A model generated the notes under the pieces. It had not been told where the DNA came from. It worked only from the letters and a program-made list of their open reading frames with translations, and ran no database searches. From positions 25,368,184-25,432,183 of the forward strand of contig CAIIXF020000012.1 in the NCBI GenBank assembly GCA_903813345.2: DNA of 64,000 nucleotides, read 5' to 3'. Numbering within the stretch: the stretch's first letter is position 1; each line of letters starts with the position of its first letter. The DNA is from Owenia fusiformis (lineage: Eukaryota; Annelida; Polychaeta; Sabellida; Oweniidae). The position numbers were made by a program, and so were the translations under genes. This document shows positions 37,101 through 46,880 of this stretch, one piece after another.

Positions 37101-40100
37101 TATGTAGCGTATTGTGTAGAGAATAGTCAAAATATTTGTAACTTGTTGGTGGGGATTAACACTCCTCACCAAAAGTTTCAAAACCATAACTTCTGTTGAA
37201 CTATGTTGAAGAACATGTAAACACCTGTTTATAATTGATGGTTTTTGAAAAATTATTACATTTGATGAAAACATAAGATTAAAAATTAACAGGTTCCTTA
37301 CAAGAAAGTAGTATTTGAAATGTTTATGTAGAAAAACTACTTTTATTGAACATATTTTGTCATTGATATCAACACACGTGTCACAGGCTAAACGAAGATA
37401 TAAGCATCTAAATATATCAATTATCGTTAATTTGCCCTTAAACGTAACGTTGCCATATATGGGAGGATCGCCACCAAAAATACCATATAAGGAATAAATG
37501 AAAATTTAACAAAATTGACGTTCAACAGCGTGTGTACTTGTTTGTCTCCTCTTTTAAAGCTACACGTTTTTAAAAACCGTGTATCACAGGCTGGTATCGA
37601 AATATTTGTCCGCTGTGACGGAGCATGCTATTTTTCATAAAAACACTAAGAATACTTCACGATTTATTTTTTAACTAATATGTTTCGTTATACCATACAC
37701 AATTACTTACTCCATGCAATGGATATATCATTTGCGGGTAACTTTCACTTCTGTTTGAAGTCCAATTGCGCTGGGAAGAAAAGCTATAATTGAAAATGGC
37801 GCCGGAGTATCATACTTTAAAATGTACCATTTCTTGTTTAACTTTCTAATGGCACGATATAGTGACACGATAATATTTACACATGGTTTCAGCATAACTA
37901 TGAGGGTATAAATGAGATGTTGATGTATTTGGTCTTTTTAATACTTAAAAAATATTGTTTAATTTTTTTGTCCGCTGTGACGGAGCAGTTGCAAATGTGA
38001 ACTGTGAAAATGCACCGTCACAGCGGACAAAAAATATTAATATTATTTTTTATAAAAAAATTTAAAAGAACCAATGCATTAATATCTCATTAATACATTC
38101 AGGGTTATGCTGAAAACATATGTTAATATTATCGTGTCACTATATCATGCCATTAAAAAGTTAAAAACGAAATGGTACATTTTAGAGTTTGATACTCTGG
38201 CGCCGTTTTCAATAGATTTTACTCCTAGCGTTGTTGGACTTCAAACAGAAGTGGAGGTTACACGTAAATGATATATCCATTGCATGGAGTAAGTAATTAT
38301 CTTTGATATAACGAATCATATGAGTTAAAAAATAAATCGTGAAGCATTCTTAGTGTTATTATGAAAAATAGTATGCTCCGTCACAGCGGACAAATCTTTC
38401 GATACCAGCCTGTGTGTATACGCAAATGTGTAGAGTGATGGCCATCTACGAACAAGTTTATCCACTGAAATCTTCTTTGCATGTTTGATTACAAAAGTAT
38501 CCGGGAAATAAAATAAAAGCAGGTCCCTGGAAAAGTCAAGTGGTAGTTGAACAATAATCCCCTAGTGGTCATTATATTACACGTCCACGTACAAGTTATC
38601 GTTAAAACGTGTACAGCTTTGCGCATTCCTCATTCGTGCCATATTGTTTCACGACGAAGGAGAAGTGTAACATTGTACTTGCTTATTTTCTTCAGGCGAA
38701 ATGTATTAGAGATGCACAAATCCCCGGGGCTTCACGAGCTTGGTACCATAAAGTGGTCTTTATCGTTATGTCTACTTGCGACATTCTTTATAGTCTACTT
38801 CTCCCTTTGGAAAGGAATTAAAAGCTCTGGGAAGGTAAGATTTGCATTATGAAATAGGTTTCTATTAATGGTATGTCTGTAGACCCGAACATATCTTGGC
38901 ATAGATAGATTTTCTTTACTTTTACGATCATAATCTATTCTGTAACAAAGAATATGACTGTTATTTTTTGATGAGTCCATTGTCTAATTACTGTTAGTAG
39001 TAATGTTCAAATTAACATCTCACTCTGTGTTACAGGCAGTCTGGATAACGGCTACACTTCCCTATGTAGTGCTAATAATTCTGCTAATAAGGGGCGTATT
39101 GTTGGAAGGCTCCTTACAAGGAATCATTTACTACTTAAATCCAAGATGGGAGGAATTACTCCATGCATCCGTAAGTTACTTTACTAGTATCACTGGCGGA
39201 TCTGGGGGGGGGGGGCTAGGGGCTCGGGCCCAGAAAAAAAATTGGGCCCAAAAAAGATTTTGGGCCAAAAAAGACTCCAAAATGTGGAGCTTTTTGGTCA
39301 TTGCTGGGCCTTTGAAGGCCCTATTTTCTTATTTAAGGCCTAATTTTGAAGAAAATGGGCCTCAAAGTTTAAAAATTTCGGCCCATTTTGGGGTTTTGAG
39401 GGCCAAAAAAATTCTGGATCCTGTGTAAAAGTTTGTTTGTGTTTAGCGATTTAAAAAGTCATAAACTTCAAAAGCTGTTGTAATAATGAAACAAAAATAA
39501 GATTGAATCATTAGCAGACTTTCTGTTCTCAAACTTATGAAGGGGGGCGTATTTCAAAGCACTGTACATGGCTGTAAACGATGTACAATACTGAACTGCC
39601 ATCTTTTTAATTTTTCATAAGTCTCATACTTAGTAAATACTTTATTAAAAAATATATGATCAGTTTTATATTATTGAATCACGTCAGTCAACTAGGAATA
39701 GGAAATATTTTTGTATTTTGTCTCTATGAAAACCCAACTTGCTAAAGACGTACGTATGTGAATAATTTAAAACATGCAATAAAGTTTGCCTAAACTTCAG
39801 GATAGACTGTATGTCTAATAATTATTGTGATTTTTAGGTTTGGATAGATGCTGCCGCCCAAGTGTTCTTCTCTTTGGGACCAGGATTTGGTGTTCTTCTG
39901 GCTCTATCCAGCTATAACAAGTTCAATAACAACTGTTACAAGTAGGTGACCTGGTCAAATAAGCCAGCCTAAATCTCTTTTATTTAGTGTGATGAATCAT
40001 TCAAAATACTAAACGTTGACCTGACAAAACTGATTTTCATAGCAAAAGAACCTTTACAATATATTCTAAATGTTCATTAAATCTAAAAAGTTATATTGCG

Positions 40101-43100
40101 GAATTTAAAAGGTTTTGTATTCTCAATTGCCAAACATAACAACAATGTTCTCATTTTGATGTTACATAACGTCTCATATATAACCAAACGATATGTTCTT
40201 GATTCTTAGAGACGCGTTGCTAACGGCATCAATCAACTGTTTGACCAGCTTCCTAGCAGGGTTTGTCGTTTTCTCTGTTCTTGGCTACATGGCCTTCCAG
40301 CAAGGGAAAGAAGTCAATAAAGTTGCATCTGAAGGTAAATAAAACGTCAACAAAAATGATTTGGGCCCATTTTCAAGGATCGAGTCGAGACCCATTTTCA
40401 CTCAAATTCCAAAGGTCCATGTGCAGTAGGGCAAGTGATTTTAGACAATCATATATTTCACCATAAGTACTTTCGAATTCTGGGTACAGTGTTTTTTATT
40501 AAAACAATATGTTTTCTTAAAAGCGAAGTCCCCATGATAGTAAAATATCAATCCAACTCTCTGAAAAATTATGAATAAGGACCCCACCTTGTCACTTTTT
40601 TAAAAATGTGAGGCTTATTTTTTGAAGAGGATCTTGTTTTTACATATATCAAAAGTTTCTTCTACACTAGGCTATATTAATAACTTCTGAAAATGGGATG
40701 GGTATTGAAATGCGATAAAGTTAAAAACCACATATCCCATGGTATTTTCCGAAAGGGAAAACTCATGCTATCCATTGTTTTCAGCATGAATTTGGTCATC
40801 GAGAATTGATATCTTCAAAACTAGACTTTCAATACCATTCTACTTTTGAAGGTGTTTTAGACCCCTTGTTGAATAATCTTTTCATGCAATAAAAATCAGA
40901 AAAAGAAGATCCTCTTTTGAGCAAATAAGTTGACGTGGCGTCCCTATTTATAATTTTTCGAATTGTTCGATTGATTTTTTATCATCATGGGTATTTCAAT
41001 TGAAAGAAAACATATTGTTTTAATAAAAACCACTGCATTTATGTCCAGAAAGTACTCTTGACCGTATATGACCGTCTAAAATCACTTGCTATACTGTACA
41101 TGGACCTTTAAAAAATACCCTTAAATTAAGTTTGGCCAATGAGTCCCATTTATGCCCAAAATTCGGTACAATATTCTTCCACTCCCAGATAATTTTAATG
41201 TTTGTAAGTTGTGAATGTACTCATTTGATAATAGGGAGGCTAAACTATACGTTTAAGAGAACTTACGTACGTGAACTTATGAATTATGACCCGAACAGAT
41301 TACTGCCCCTCCCCCTCTGAAATTGTTTTTCCATGGACCTAAATACAATTATTTTCCGTATATCTAAATATACTCAGTAATGGGAATACACGCTACGAAC
41401 GGGACAACTTATCCCAAAGTCACCATAGTTTTGCACGTTCACGTACAAGTCCCCATAAAAACGTGTAGGTTGACCTCACTTCACTTGTGATTTCTTATGG
41501 ACTGTACGTGTGTCCTATTCATCGATCACTTCTAGGTGCCGGCCTGGTGTTTGTAGTGTACCCGGAGGCAATAGCCACCCTCACAGGCTCTACCTTCTGG
41601 GCAATCATCTTCTTTCTGATGCTGATCACGCTAGGCTTAGACAGTACGGTGAGTATACAGGGTCCCGTTTCTCGAATATGTTACGAATTACATATATTTT
41701 TTTTTTTTTTTTTTTTCTTATTTCTCTCCAAACTTGATACAAGAACAATGGGAATTACGTATACATTACTTGTAATCTTGGGTCTACTAGAAATGATGGA
41801 GAAGTTACAACAGGAGAAAGAATTACTGGTTAATTACTGGGAAATTAAACGTGTTAATTATTGCATACTCTTGAGTTTATGGTTCCTGGCAATTCTTATA
41901 AATATTTAAAAAAGGCCATTTATTAGAATTTCGGAGCCGTTTATACCTAAATTAAGCCATATCTAAATAAAAAATTGACCAATATTTCGATCGAAACAAT
42001 TGAAATTCCCAGGAATCATCGTCAGTTTTTGTAAATATTCCCTGGATGAAATATATGTGTTTTGTTTCAGTTCGGAGGTCTGGAAGCAGTCATAACTGGT
42101 ATATGCGACGAGTACCCACGAGCCATCGGAAGACGACGAGAGATGTTTGTGGCAGGATACATTATCTTAATATTTTTCTGTGCTCTCCCAACCTGTACAT
42201 ACGTAAGTGTATCACCATGCCAATCTGTACTATATCGATGTATTGCTATGCCAACCTATTAATGTGTCGTTATGCCAACCTGTAAACATGTAAATGTATC
42301 ACCATGCCAATCTGTACTATATCGATGTATCGCTATGCCAACATATTAATGTGTCGTTATGCCAACATGTAAACATGTAAATGTATCACCATGCCAACTT
42401 GTACTGTATCGATGTATCGCTATGCCAAGATATTAATGTGTCGCTATGTCAACCTGTAAACATGTAAATGTATCACCATGCCAACTTGTACTGTATCGAT
42501 GTATCGCTATGCCAAGATATTAATGTGTCGCTATGTCAACATGTAAACGCGTAAATGTATCGTCGTCATCCCAACATGTTTACAGGCTAGTGTATTGCTA
42601 TGTCAACATGTAAATTATAATTGTACGCCATGCTAACCTGAGCATACGTTATAGTGTATTGTTATGACATAATTTAAGTATGTTGCCATGTCAAACCGCA
42701 CATTCGTAAGTGTATAATCAACCAACCTTGACATACAATGAATATATGACCGTCTCATCCGCCATTTTTGTTATCGTTACCGCAAAGTTTTGCAAATCGT
42801 CTTGACGTAACCGTCATGCTATAACACCGTGTACAATGAATATATGACCGTCTCAACGTATCCATATGTTATATTTTATAACAGATTAACAAGTTATTGG
42901 TATTCACAGTTAATTTACAGTTTTATTTGTTTTCAGGGTGGGAACTATGTGTTAACGCTACTAGACCAGCATGGTGCCCCTATTTCAATTCTACTAATAG
43001 CGTGTTTGGAGGCCATCGCCGTCAACTGGTTCTACGGTGAGCTTTAGTTAACTTCTATGGTTGATAGTTAGAAATATTTAGTTCTGAACTTTAGTACAAT

Positions 43101-44755
43101 CATTTCGAGGTGCCAATGTTAGTATAAACGTAATGTTCTTGGTTTGGAACTCATTTATGAGTAAAAGTACCCGCAATTTTTTCTCAAGATGGGAAAAACA
43201 CGCACAGAAAAAACAGTGAAAGTGCAAATCTCGAAGAACTCTCGTTTCATTTTAATGAGATGTGTTGAGAATTTATCATTTGCGAGTGCGGATTTTGATT
43301 TCAAGCAAGATTATAATTGCGTTCCATTTGCATATGTAGGTGTGAATAGATTTGCTGGAGACATCAAAAGAATGACGGGGTTTACTCCAGGAATTTACTG
43401 GAAAATCTGCTGGGCCGGAATCAGTCCTATATTCTTAATAGTAAGTCTAGTTTCTTAATTTCATGACAATTTCAGTCATTATTAGTCCAACAAACTAGAC
43501 TTTTATTCAAATTTCGAAAAGATGACTAGTTGTGCAATCAATGTAGAAAAATGATTTTGAATACTCGATAGGTGGCGCACATTCTCTTTTCTTGGATATC
43601 TTTGTTTCTAGTCATATTTCAAAACTATTTCAGCTGTTGATGTAATTTTGTAAAACTTAGCTTTTATCCACAAAAAAATATTTTATCATTTCAGGTATTA
43701 TTTATCCTAAGCTGTTACTTCTACGCTCCCCTAAAGATAGGTTCATATACCTACCCACCATGGGCCATCTCAGTAGGCTGGTCTGTCACGTGTGCTTCAA
43801 TTGTACCCATTCCTATATACATTATATACAAGTTCATCATTTCTAAAGGCGATATAAAACAGGTAAAACGTTTTAGCATCCGTTCATTCAACCATTCTCA
43901 TTCAACATTTCATCAGCGGGTGTTTTATCAAAAAGAAACATGACATAAACGTACAGGTCAAGAAACAATAGTGAATTTATTAGCTATACGAGAACTTGTA
44001 CGCGAACGTGTAATATTATGACCCTATTGATTCATGCTCCCCGTCTCAATTGGCTTTTACGGGGACGTTACGTGTATTACAACTATTTTAATATTATTAC
44101 ACTCTTAATCGGGCAAGTAAATAATATGGATACTATGAAGGGGGAATTAATCTCTAGAGGAACATACTTCAACACGTAATTCACGTACAGGTTCTCTAAA
44201 GAACATGTAGCTAATCTCCCTAATATACATATATACATCAAGATCGTAGGTGTATATATTGACGAGCATAGTTATCAAGTACGAGATCCACTTACAGATC
44301 TGGGGGGGGGGGCAGAAAAAAGAATTGGGCCCAAAAAAGATTTTAGGCCAAGAAAGTGGGCCTTTTTGGTCATTACATTTTTTAAATTTCAGGTCAAATT
44401 TTGGAGAGAATTTCAAAATTTGGACCCACTTTTGGGTTTTAGGGGCCAAACAAGTTTTTTTCTGTGAACTGAAATTTGCCTCCCCCCTTAACTTGTTGGT
44501 TCCCAGATCCGCCCCTGAGATCGTATTTATATTCAACTACTCAAATCGCCGTATTTAAAGCCCCGAATATCTGTTCCATTTCACTGTCTTCTGTACGATC
44601 ATTTTCGATTGATTGCAATTATTTCTCATCTTCATCAACTGTTTCATTTGTTATTCCGATTTCAGCGTCTCTATCAGATGATTTCGCCGGAAGAAACGCC
44701 CTCTCACGTTGCAGATGAACTACAAATGCGAGAAGTAAAAAAGGCCGAGTTTTAA
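27597..44755 (+). CDS. Na+/Cl- monoamine transporter (SLC6, SERT-like), 13 exons
   Basis: Plasma-membrane symporter that retrieves an extracellular monoamine with Na+ and Cl-. Thirteen exons with matching phases give 723 aa. Seen: long N-tail (1-168), RETWSKK, TM1 [16 protein letters not shown] with Asp184, which marks amine (not amino-acid or GABA) carriers, TM2 ending [10 protein letters not shown]2 cysteines 286 and 295 with NCT, NKS and NQT glycosylation sites, Tyr262 in TM3, Gln421, Ser425, Asn457 and Ser461 at the family's chloride site, Phe424 and Phe430 at the substrate gate, Asp525 and Ser526 at the Na2 site, and a C-tail ending VKKAEF. Exons 2-7 look most like serotonin transporter. 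YPEAIAT and [14 protein letters not shown] recall dopamine/octopamine carriers, so the substrate is uncertain. The start ATG sits in tttaccATGg. The N-tail is about 80 residues longer than in vertebrate SERT. Introns 1-3, 5, 9 and 12 hold repeats described separately. Confidence 0.92.
30745..30868 (+). repeat. Dispersed repeat, 'agggccagtaagggcc' family
   Basis: Carries 'gtcctatcagattttggtcc', 'tatacacagtcagggcc' and 'aggaaaggggacc'. The same order of blocks recurs at 54692-54856 and in reverse at 51327-51493. A short 3' part is at 34004-34046. Confidence 0.7.
31323..31659. mobile_element. MITE with CACTGGCGGAT ends and 5-bp duplication
   Basis: A 337-bp element starting CACTGGCGGATTAGG and ending CTGGATCCGCCCCTG, flanked on both sides by the exact pentamer CTGAT (31318-31322 and 31660-31664). 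The interior is made of poly-G/poly-C tracts and repeated 'gggccc' words. Related copies are at 39191-39424 and 44289-44517, with possible diverged ones at 48336-48490 and 55270-55560. ORFs across it are low-complexity. Confidence 0.8.
32202..32336 (+). CDS. SLC6 exon 2 (TM2)
   Basis: Residues 201-245: [10 protein letters not shown]... through [10 protein letters not shown] and ...KRICPMFK. Includes Tyr207, the equivalent of the chloride-site Tyr in TM2. The acceptor is tttttcag; the donor gtaaga (phase 1) lies in the first unit of a tandem array. Confidence 0.92.
32318..32695 (+). repeat. Tandem array seeded at the exon 2 / intron 2 junction
   Basis: About eleven degenerate units of about 35 bp. 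The first unit is half exon, half intron: 'tgccccatgttcaaag' (end of exon 2) joined to 'gtaagagcttcagacgata'. The next, at 32355-32390, repeats 'ccccatgttcaaag' plus 'gtatgagcttcagac' almost exactly. Later units keep 'gccct.tgtt' and 'gagcttgagataatat'. An intact decoy donor, aaag/gtatga, follows 32370. Confidence 0.85.
33046..33592. mobile_element. Foldback MITE, 547 bp, with 5-bp duplication AACTA
   Basis: Nearly complete palindrome centred near 33320. Both ends read CACTGGTGATCCACTCGATT inward and the arms stay complementary for about 250 bp ('gttttggtaacaaaatgtcg', 'aacgtatatcagtatcata'). Exact AACTA repeats flank it (33041-33045 and 33593-33597). No coding capacity. It sits in SLC6 intron 2. 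Confidence 0.88.
34004..34046 (+). repeat. Short copy of the 'agggccagtaagggcc' repeat
   Basis: Contains 'tacacagtcagggccagtaa' and 'ggaaaggggacca', matching the 3' part of the repeat at 30745-30868. Confidence 0.65.
34806..35034 (+). CDS. SLC6 exon 3 (TM3 and large extracellular loop)
   Basis: Residues 246-321: [20 protein letters not shown]... with Tyr262, then EL2 with Cys286 and Cys295 (the disulfide pair of the family) and three N-glycosylation sequons (Asn294, 305 and 311). The acceptor is tttacag; the donor gtaagt is in phase 2 and is itself the start of a simple array. Confidence 0.92.
35028..35262 (+). repeat. Array of donor-like units at the start of intron 3
   Basis: Begins with the exon/intron junction 'tacga/gtaagtacga' and continues as degenerate 'gagtaagt', 'gagtatga' and 'tacgagtgc' words of about 10-12 bp for some 220 bp. 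At least four further 'gagtaagt' or 'gagtaaga' strings match a 5' splice site as well as the true donor does. Confidence 0.82.
37585..38414. mobile_element. Foldback MITE, 830 bp, with 5-bp duplication TGTAT
   Basis: Near-perfect palindrome. Ends CACAGGCTGGTATCG, arms of about 400 bp ('ttgtccgctgtgacggagca', 'catgcaatggatatatcatt', 'agtgacacgataatatt'), and a small centre at 37970-38030 where 'gtccgctgtgacggagca' recurs. It is flanked by TGTAT at 37580-37584 and 38415-38419. The right end lies 281 bp before exon 4. A single-arm relative is at 46563-46880. Confidence 0.9.
38696..38834 (+). CDS. SLC6 exon 4 (TM4)
   Basis: Residues 322-368: [17 protein letters not shown]... through ...[12 protein letters not shown], close to the serotonin-transporter version of this loop and helix. 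The acceptor is cttcag, the donor gtaaga (phase 0). Confidence 0.92.
39036..39170 (+). CDS. SLC6 exon 5 (TM5)
   Basis: Residues 369-413: [13 protein letters not shown]... through ...[12 protein letters not shown]. The acceptor is gttacag, the donor gtaagt; phase 0 at both ends. Confidence 0.92.
39191..39424. mobile_element. Second copy of the CACTGGCGGAT MITE
   Basis: Starts CACTGGCGGATCTGGG and keeps the 'ttgggcccaaaaaa' and 'tttgggccaaaaaa' core, but the right end has decayed to 'ggatcctgtg'. The target duplication is not recognisable. It lies 20 bp past the exon 5 donor; read-through of that donor gives a spurious longer ORF. Confidence 0.72.
39838..39941 (+). CDS. SLC6 exon 6 (TM6)
   Basis: Residues 414-447: [18 protein letters not shown]... 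through ...YNKFNNNCY. Gln421 and Ser425 match the chloride site, Phe424 and Phe430 the gate. The donor gtaggt is slightly weak; the phase-2 join restores Lys448. Confidence 0.92.
40210..40334 (+). CDS. SLC6 exon 7 (TM7)
   Basis: Residues 448-489: [18 protein letters not shown]... through ...EVNKVASE. Asn457 and Ser461 complete the family's Na1/chloride ligands. The acceptor is attcttag, the donor gtaaat (phase 1). Confidence 0.92.
41536..41648 (+). CDS. SLC6 exon 8 (EL4 and TM8 start)
   Basis: Residues 490-527: [18 protein letters not shown]... through ...[10 protein letters not shown]. Asp525 and Ser526 are the Na2-site residues. The acceptor is cttctag, the donor gtgagt (phase 0). YPEAIAT is more like dopamine or octopamine carriers than serotonin carriers. 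Confidence 0.92.
42071..42202 (+). CDS. SLC6 exon 9 (TM8 end and TM9)
   Basis: Residues 528-571: [17 protein letters not shown]... through ...ALPTCTY. The acceptor is tttgtttcag; the donor gtaagt (phase 0) is the founder of the tandem array that follows. Confidence 0.92.
42188..42720 (+). repeat. Tandem array seeded at the exon 9 / intron 9 junction
   Basis: Basic units of 24-33 bp ending 'atg', starting 'ccaacctgta'. The first unit is the exon end 'ccaacctgtacatac' plus 'gtaagtgtatcaccatg'. Units are arranged in triplets, giving a higher-order period of about 87 bp (42274, 42361, 42448). Most copies carry a decayed donor ('acatgtaaatgtatcacc'); one at the far end (42692-42715) keeps an intact gtaagt. 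Confidence 0.87.
42937..43036 (+). CDS. SLC6 exon 10 (TM10)
   Basis: Residues 572-604: [15 protein letters not shown]... through ...[10 protein letters not shown]. The acceptor is ttttcag, the donor gtgagc (phase 1). Confidence 0.9.
43340..43440 (+). CDS. SLC6 exon 11 (TM11 start)
   Basis: Residues 605-638: [18 protein letters not shown]... through ...GISPIFLI. The acceptor is tatgtag, the donor gtaagt (phase 0). Confidence 0.9.
43695..43862 (+). CDS. SLC6 exon 12 (TM11-TM12)
   Basis: Residues 639-694: [16 protein letters not shown]... through [11 protein letters not shown]... and ...[12 protein letters not shown]. The acceptor is catttcag, the donor gtaaaa. Confidence 0.9.
44289..44517. 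mobile_element. Third copy of the MITE, with 5-bp duplication AGATC
   Basis: A 229-bp element, CACTTACAGATCTGGG to CCCAGATCCGCCCCTG, flanked by AGATC at 44284-44288 and 44518-44522. The core has 'ttgggcccaaaaaagatttt'. It lies in intron 12, about 150 bp before the last exon. ORFs across it in both directions are low-complexity. Confidence 0.8.
44666..44755 (+). CDS. SLC6 exon 13 (C-tail)
   Basis: Residues 695-723, [14 protein letters not shown] then ...MREVKKAEF and a TAA stop. The acceptor is gatttcag. The ISPE-T-P stretch resembles the SITPETP tail of serotonin transporters. Confidence 0.88.
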   Translation, partial: RLYQMISPEETPSHVADELQMREVKKAEF

Positions 44756-46314
44756 CATTACAACTTCTCGAACCTACTGACCGACATTGTTCAAGACGTT
44801 GAGAACTATGGATCGGCGGTGAATTTGCCCATTTTGGTTATCAAATGCCAAATGGATCATATTTTAGTGCAACTCATATTTAAGTGATACGTGTACAGAC
44901 GAAATGGAAATGATAATCATCTTTACATTTTAAAGATGGGGACGTTCCAATGGTGAACTTTCTTGAGATACATGGTCGCCTGTGATATATCGATACTGTA
45001 ATCCAAATTCAATAAGTCTACAACACATGATACGATTATTTTCCAAGGACATCATATAAAACATTGAACACATTTTAGCTTGAACTCTCGTGGCTTGCAT
45101 CAGAGTGAGAATGCTATGGGCCTGATTTTGCGAACATACGAGATTAAATGTAATGACAATCGAGTATTAAATGTCGAGTGGTGTTATATGGTCATAGCAG
45201 GCGCAGGAAGTTGCACTCGCTTCTAAAGGTTTGACAACCTAGATGGGAAATCATTGGACAAAATTGGAGAAAGGCCTATTTACGCTCGGCGATTCCATTA
45301 TAATTGTTCATCATTTTCCATGCAGTATATTTTCGACCAATTGTAATCGAAAAATGTCAACCCTATCTGATAACGGGCCTGTGTTCCTAAACTTTCAGAG
45401 GGGATGTATCAGTGAAGCCAAAGATCTGGGAACTAATTGTTTACTATTCTGAATTACAGAGTGACTTATTCTATAGCAACGTTCCTGTAGCCTGAGTTTA
45501 TGAACAAATTCGTCAATTTCCTTCCTCCAAGCTTCATTAATTCCATTGTCTTCCTCACATGTAAGAAAAGTGATCCCAACCCCCTTGACCTACCAATATG
45601 CAAGGACGATACCCAACTGAGAGAGTTGTGACTATGAGTTCAAATCTAGCTACACATGGCACTGATGGCGATTTAGGCTACTGCTATAAAAACGAACAAT
45701 GATAATACAAGGGGTTATCTTATATTCTGATTAAAACTGATAATTTAACCGACCTAACTACCCTAAATACAGGTTACCATGGCAACCTTATTTCAATATA
45801 TGGATCGCCCCTTGTATATAAGTCAATTGCAAATATACAAAAAGTAAAACATGCCTTTCGGATAGTACCAAGAATGAAAAAGGCTAATATTTACATGCGT
45901 TATATATTTTTGAGCTCATATGGATGATACTGTATGAGCACTGTACATTTTGTCGTATAATATATGCTCTTATAATGTACACTCCCCTTCAAAAGTTTGG
46001 CAACTGGGAGTCACTTTGTGGTCGATATGTCGTGTTAGGTTTGATGATTTCAACAAAGTGATGAACTTTAACTTGGATTCCTATATTTTGTGGTTGAGCA
46101 ATAAGATTAGGATTCGACATAAAAAGTGTTAAACACGCTGGACGAGGGGGTCATTCTTGGTTGCCAAACTTATGCATGGTGGTTTAGCATATATACACGC
46201 GTATCGTGAGATTGTACAGTATATGAGTGCTACTGTATATGTAAACTAATGAATTATATAGATGTTGTATAAAGCTTTGTATTTATATAGTTTAGAGAAT
46301 TACAGTCTAATAAA
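44756..46314 (+). other. SLC6 3' flank / possible 3' UTR
   Basis: Non-coding after the stop. The clearest polyadenylation signal on the plus strand is AATAAA at 46309-46314, which would give a 1.5-kb 3' untranslated region. Weaker or earlier signals may be used. No conserved element was recognised. Confidence 0.35.
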
Positions 46315-46562
46315 CATTACAAGATGTGTAAGACTAAAAGGTGACGATGTATTATGTAACAGTATTTGTCGTTTTGATTTATTTTGCTTTCGTATCAAAG
46401 CTCTATTCTCTACAAAAAATATCCATCATCTTTTGAACAAACGTAGTAAAATGGACAAAGATTAGACCCTTTTGGCAAAATGGTTCACTCGATGCTATGA
46501 ATGAATTCGCTCTTGATAACGTCTGCTTTAACTAATTGTTTTTCTGTGTTATTCAAAGACAC

Positions 46563-46880
46563 CGGCTGGTATCGAAAAATTTGTCCGCTGTGACGGAACG
46601 TGTTATTTTGCATAGAAACCGGGATAGAAACACAAGGAAAGCCACGCTTTTTATTTTTTACTCATATGTTTCGCTATATCAAAGAAAATTACCTACTCCA
46701 TGCAATGGATATATCATTTGCGGGTAACTTTAACTTCTGTTTGGAGTCCAACAACGGTAAGAGTAAAAGCTATTGAAATCGGCGCCGCAGTATCATACTC
46801 CAAAATGTACCATTTGTTTTATTTTTTTTAAATGGTACAATATAGTGACACGATAATATTTACATATGTTTTCAGCAGTC
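46563..46880 (+). mobile_element. Single arm of the CACAGGCTGGTATCG foldback
   Basis: Matches the left arm of the 37585-38414 element ('ggctggtatcga', 'ttgtccgctgtgacgga', 'catgcaatggatatatcatt', 'agtgacacgataatattta') but ends before the palindrome centre. It directly abuts the left arm of the inverted repeat starting at 46876. Confidence 0.82.

Noticed and set aside
39191-39428. Longer exon 5 of the SLC6 gene
   Set aside because: The ORF only continues because it reads through the gtaagt donor into a MITE; phase and homology require the donor at 39171.
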